DNA of 5,552 nucleotides, from contig PEUD01000142.1 in assembly GCA_002780805.1 (NCBI GenBank), positions 3,081 through 8,632 on the forward strand, given 5' to 3'. The notes below the pieces were generated by a model. The model did no database searches, was not told where the DNA came from, and worked only from the letters and a program-made list of their open reading frames with translations. The DNA is from Candidatus Omnitrophica bacterium CG02_land_8_20_14_3_00__42_8. Its GTDB lineage: Bacteria > Omnitrophota > Gorgyraeia > Gorgyraeales > Gorgyraeaceae. This document shows, one piece after another, positions 5,027 through 5,552 of this stretch. A program made the position numbers and the translations under genes. The first letter of the stretch is position 1; each line of letters begins with the position of its first letter.

Positions 5027-5552
5027 ATTTTGATGCAAACGGCATGCCGAACAATTTTAGTAACTCATACGATTCTTCTTTGGATTTTGACTTTATGTTC
5101 ATTATGATGTCCATGCCCTGTATCTTCTGGATCCTATCAACGTCTATTTCCGGAAATATTGACTGCTCTTTTATGCCTATAGAGTAATTACCCCGCTCGT
5201 CGAAGGAATCAGGTGACATGCCTCTGAAATCCCGTATCCTGGGCAATGCGACGTTTAAAAGCCTGTCCATGAATTCATACATCCTGTTTCTTCTCAAGGT
5301 TACTTTGCATCCTATGGGAAGGCCTTGTCTTATTTTAAAATTTGCTATCGCCTTCTTTGCTCTGGTTATAACAGGTTTCTGGCCGGCTATAGCTCCCATA
5401 TCCGCCATTGCCTGTTCAACGAATTTTATATCCTGAGCGCCTGCTCCTATCCCCATATTTATAACTATTTTCTTCAACACGGGGGCCTGCATAGCATTCT
5501 TGTAGCCAAATTTCTTGGATAATTCCGGGACAATTGTCTTCCTGTAGCGGTC
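5025..5552 (-). CDS. rplE: 50S ribosomal protein L5 (5' end outside window)
   Basis: Binds 5S rRNA and contacts the P-site tRNA from the central protuberance. 175 residues are visible, against about 179 in the family, so only a handful at the N-terminus are missing. The in-frame ATG at 5492 is internal: the coding frame continues upstream to the window edge as RYRKTIVPELSKKFGYKNA, which is the expected L5 N-terminal helix. Other marks are MQAPVLKKIVINMGIGAG, the conserved KPVITRAKKAIANFKIRQG and PIGCKVTLRRNRMYEF. Near the C-terminus are FRGMSPDSFDERGNYSIGI and KLFGMPFASK. Its stop TAA (5027-5025) shares two bases with the end of repeat element A. Confidence 0.97.
   Translation of the reverse strand, partial: DRYRKTIVPELSKKFGYKNAMQAPVLKKIVINMGIGAGAQDIKFVEQAMADMGAIAGQKPVITRAKKAIANFKIRQGLPIGCKVTLRRNRMYEFMDRLLNVALPRIRDFRGMSPDSFDERGNYSIGIKEQSIFPEIDVDRIQKIQGMDIIMNIKSKSKEESYELLKLFGMPFASK

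Noticed and set aside
5490..5492. ATG at 5492 as the rplE start
   Set aside because: The frame continues upstream with the conserved L5 N-terminal helix to the window edge, so this methionine is internal.
1..5552. A new protein-coding system hidden in the operon
   Set aside because: Both strands were read; every substantial coding stretch is a standard spc-operon gene, and the spacers have no coding content of note.

Overview
The window holds most of a bacterial spc ribosomal-protein operon, read entirely from the minus strand. In transcription order (high to low coordinates) the genes are rplE (5' end cut by the window edge), rpsN (zinc type), rpsH, rplF, rplR, rpsE, rplO, secY and adk (3' end cut by the window edge). 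All nine are intact as far as seen. No plus-strand gene, RNA gene, CRISPR array or insertion sequence with a transposase is visible. No stretch longer than 300 bases lacks a gene.

The gene order, the bacterial SecY, the zinc-binding S14 and the zinc-lid adenylate kinase place this in Bacteria. The SecY, L18 and L15 sequences, moderate GC content and repeat-rich spacers remind me of uncultured Omnitrophota/PVC-related lineages. That is an impression from memory, not a demonstrated assignment. Between rpsE and rplO, where rpmD (L30) normally lies, there are only 75 bases with a hairpin, so L30 is missing from this locus.

The unusual part is the spacers. spc operons are usually tightly packed, but here six consecutive junctions are stretched to 54-164 bases and each carries one of three repeat families. 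In transcription order these are A (rplE/rpsN), B (rpsN/rpsH), B (rpsH/rplF), C (rplF/rplR), A (rplR/rpsE) and C (rpsE/rplO). Family A is about 140 bp with imperfect 16-nt terminal inverted repeats, like a small non-autonomous (MITE-like) element. Family B has conserved outer arms around a hairpin whose sequence differs completely between copies. Family C is a GC-rich hairpin joined to a 12-nt conserved end. The elements begin at or within a few bases of the upstream stop codon, and two of them supply part or all of it. The last two junctions, rplO/secY (23 nt) and secY/adk (2 nt), are compact and free of repeats.

The products work together. L5, S14, S8, L6, L18, S5 and L15 are ribosomal proteins, SecY is the core of the membrane protein-export channel, and Adk keeps the adenylate pool in balance. 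No promoter or T-tailed terminator is visible, so the genes look like the interior of one long transcript.
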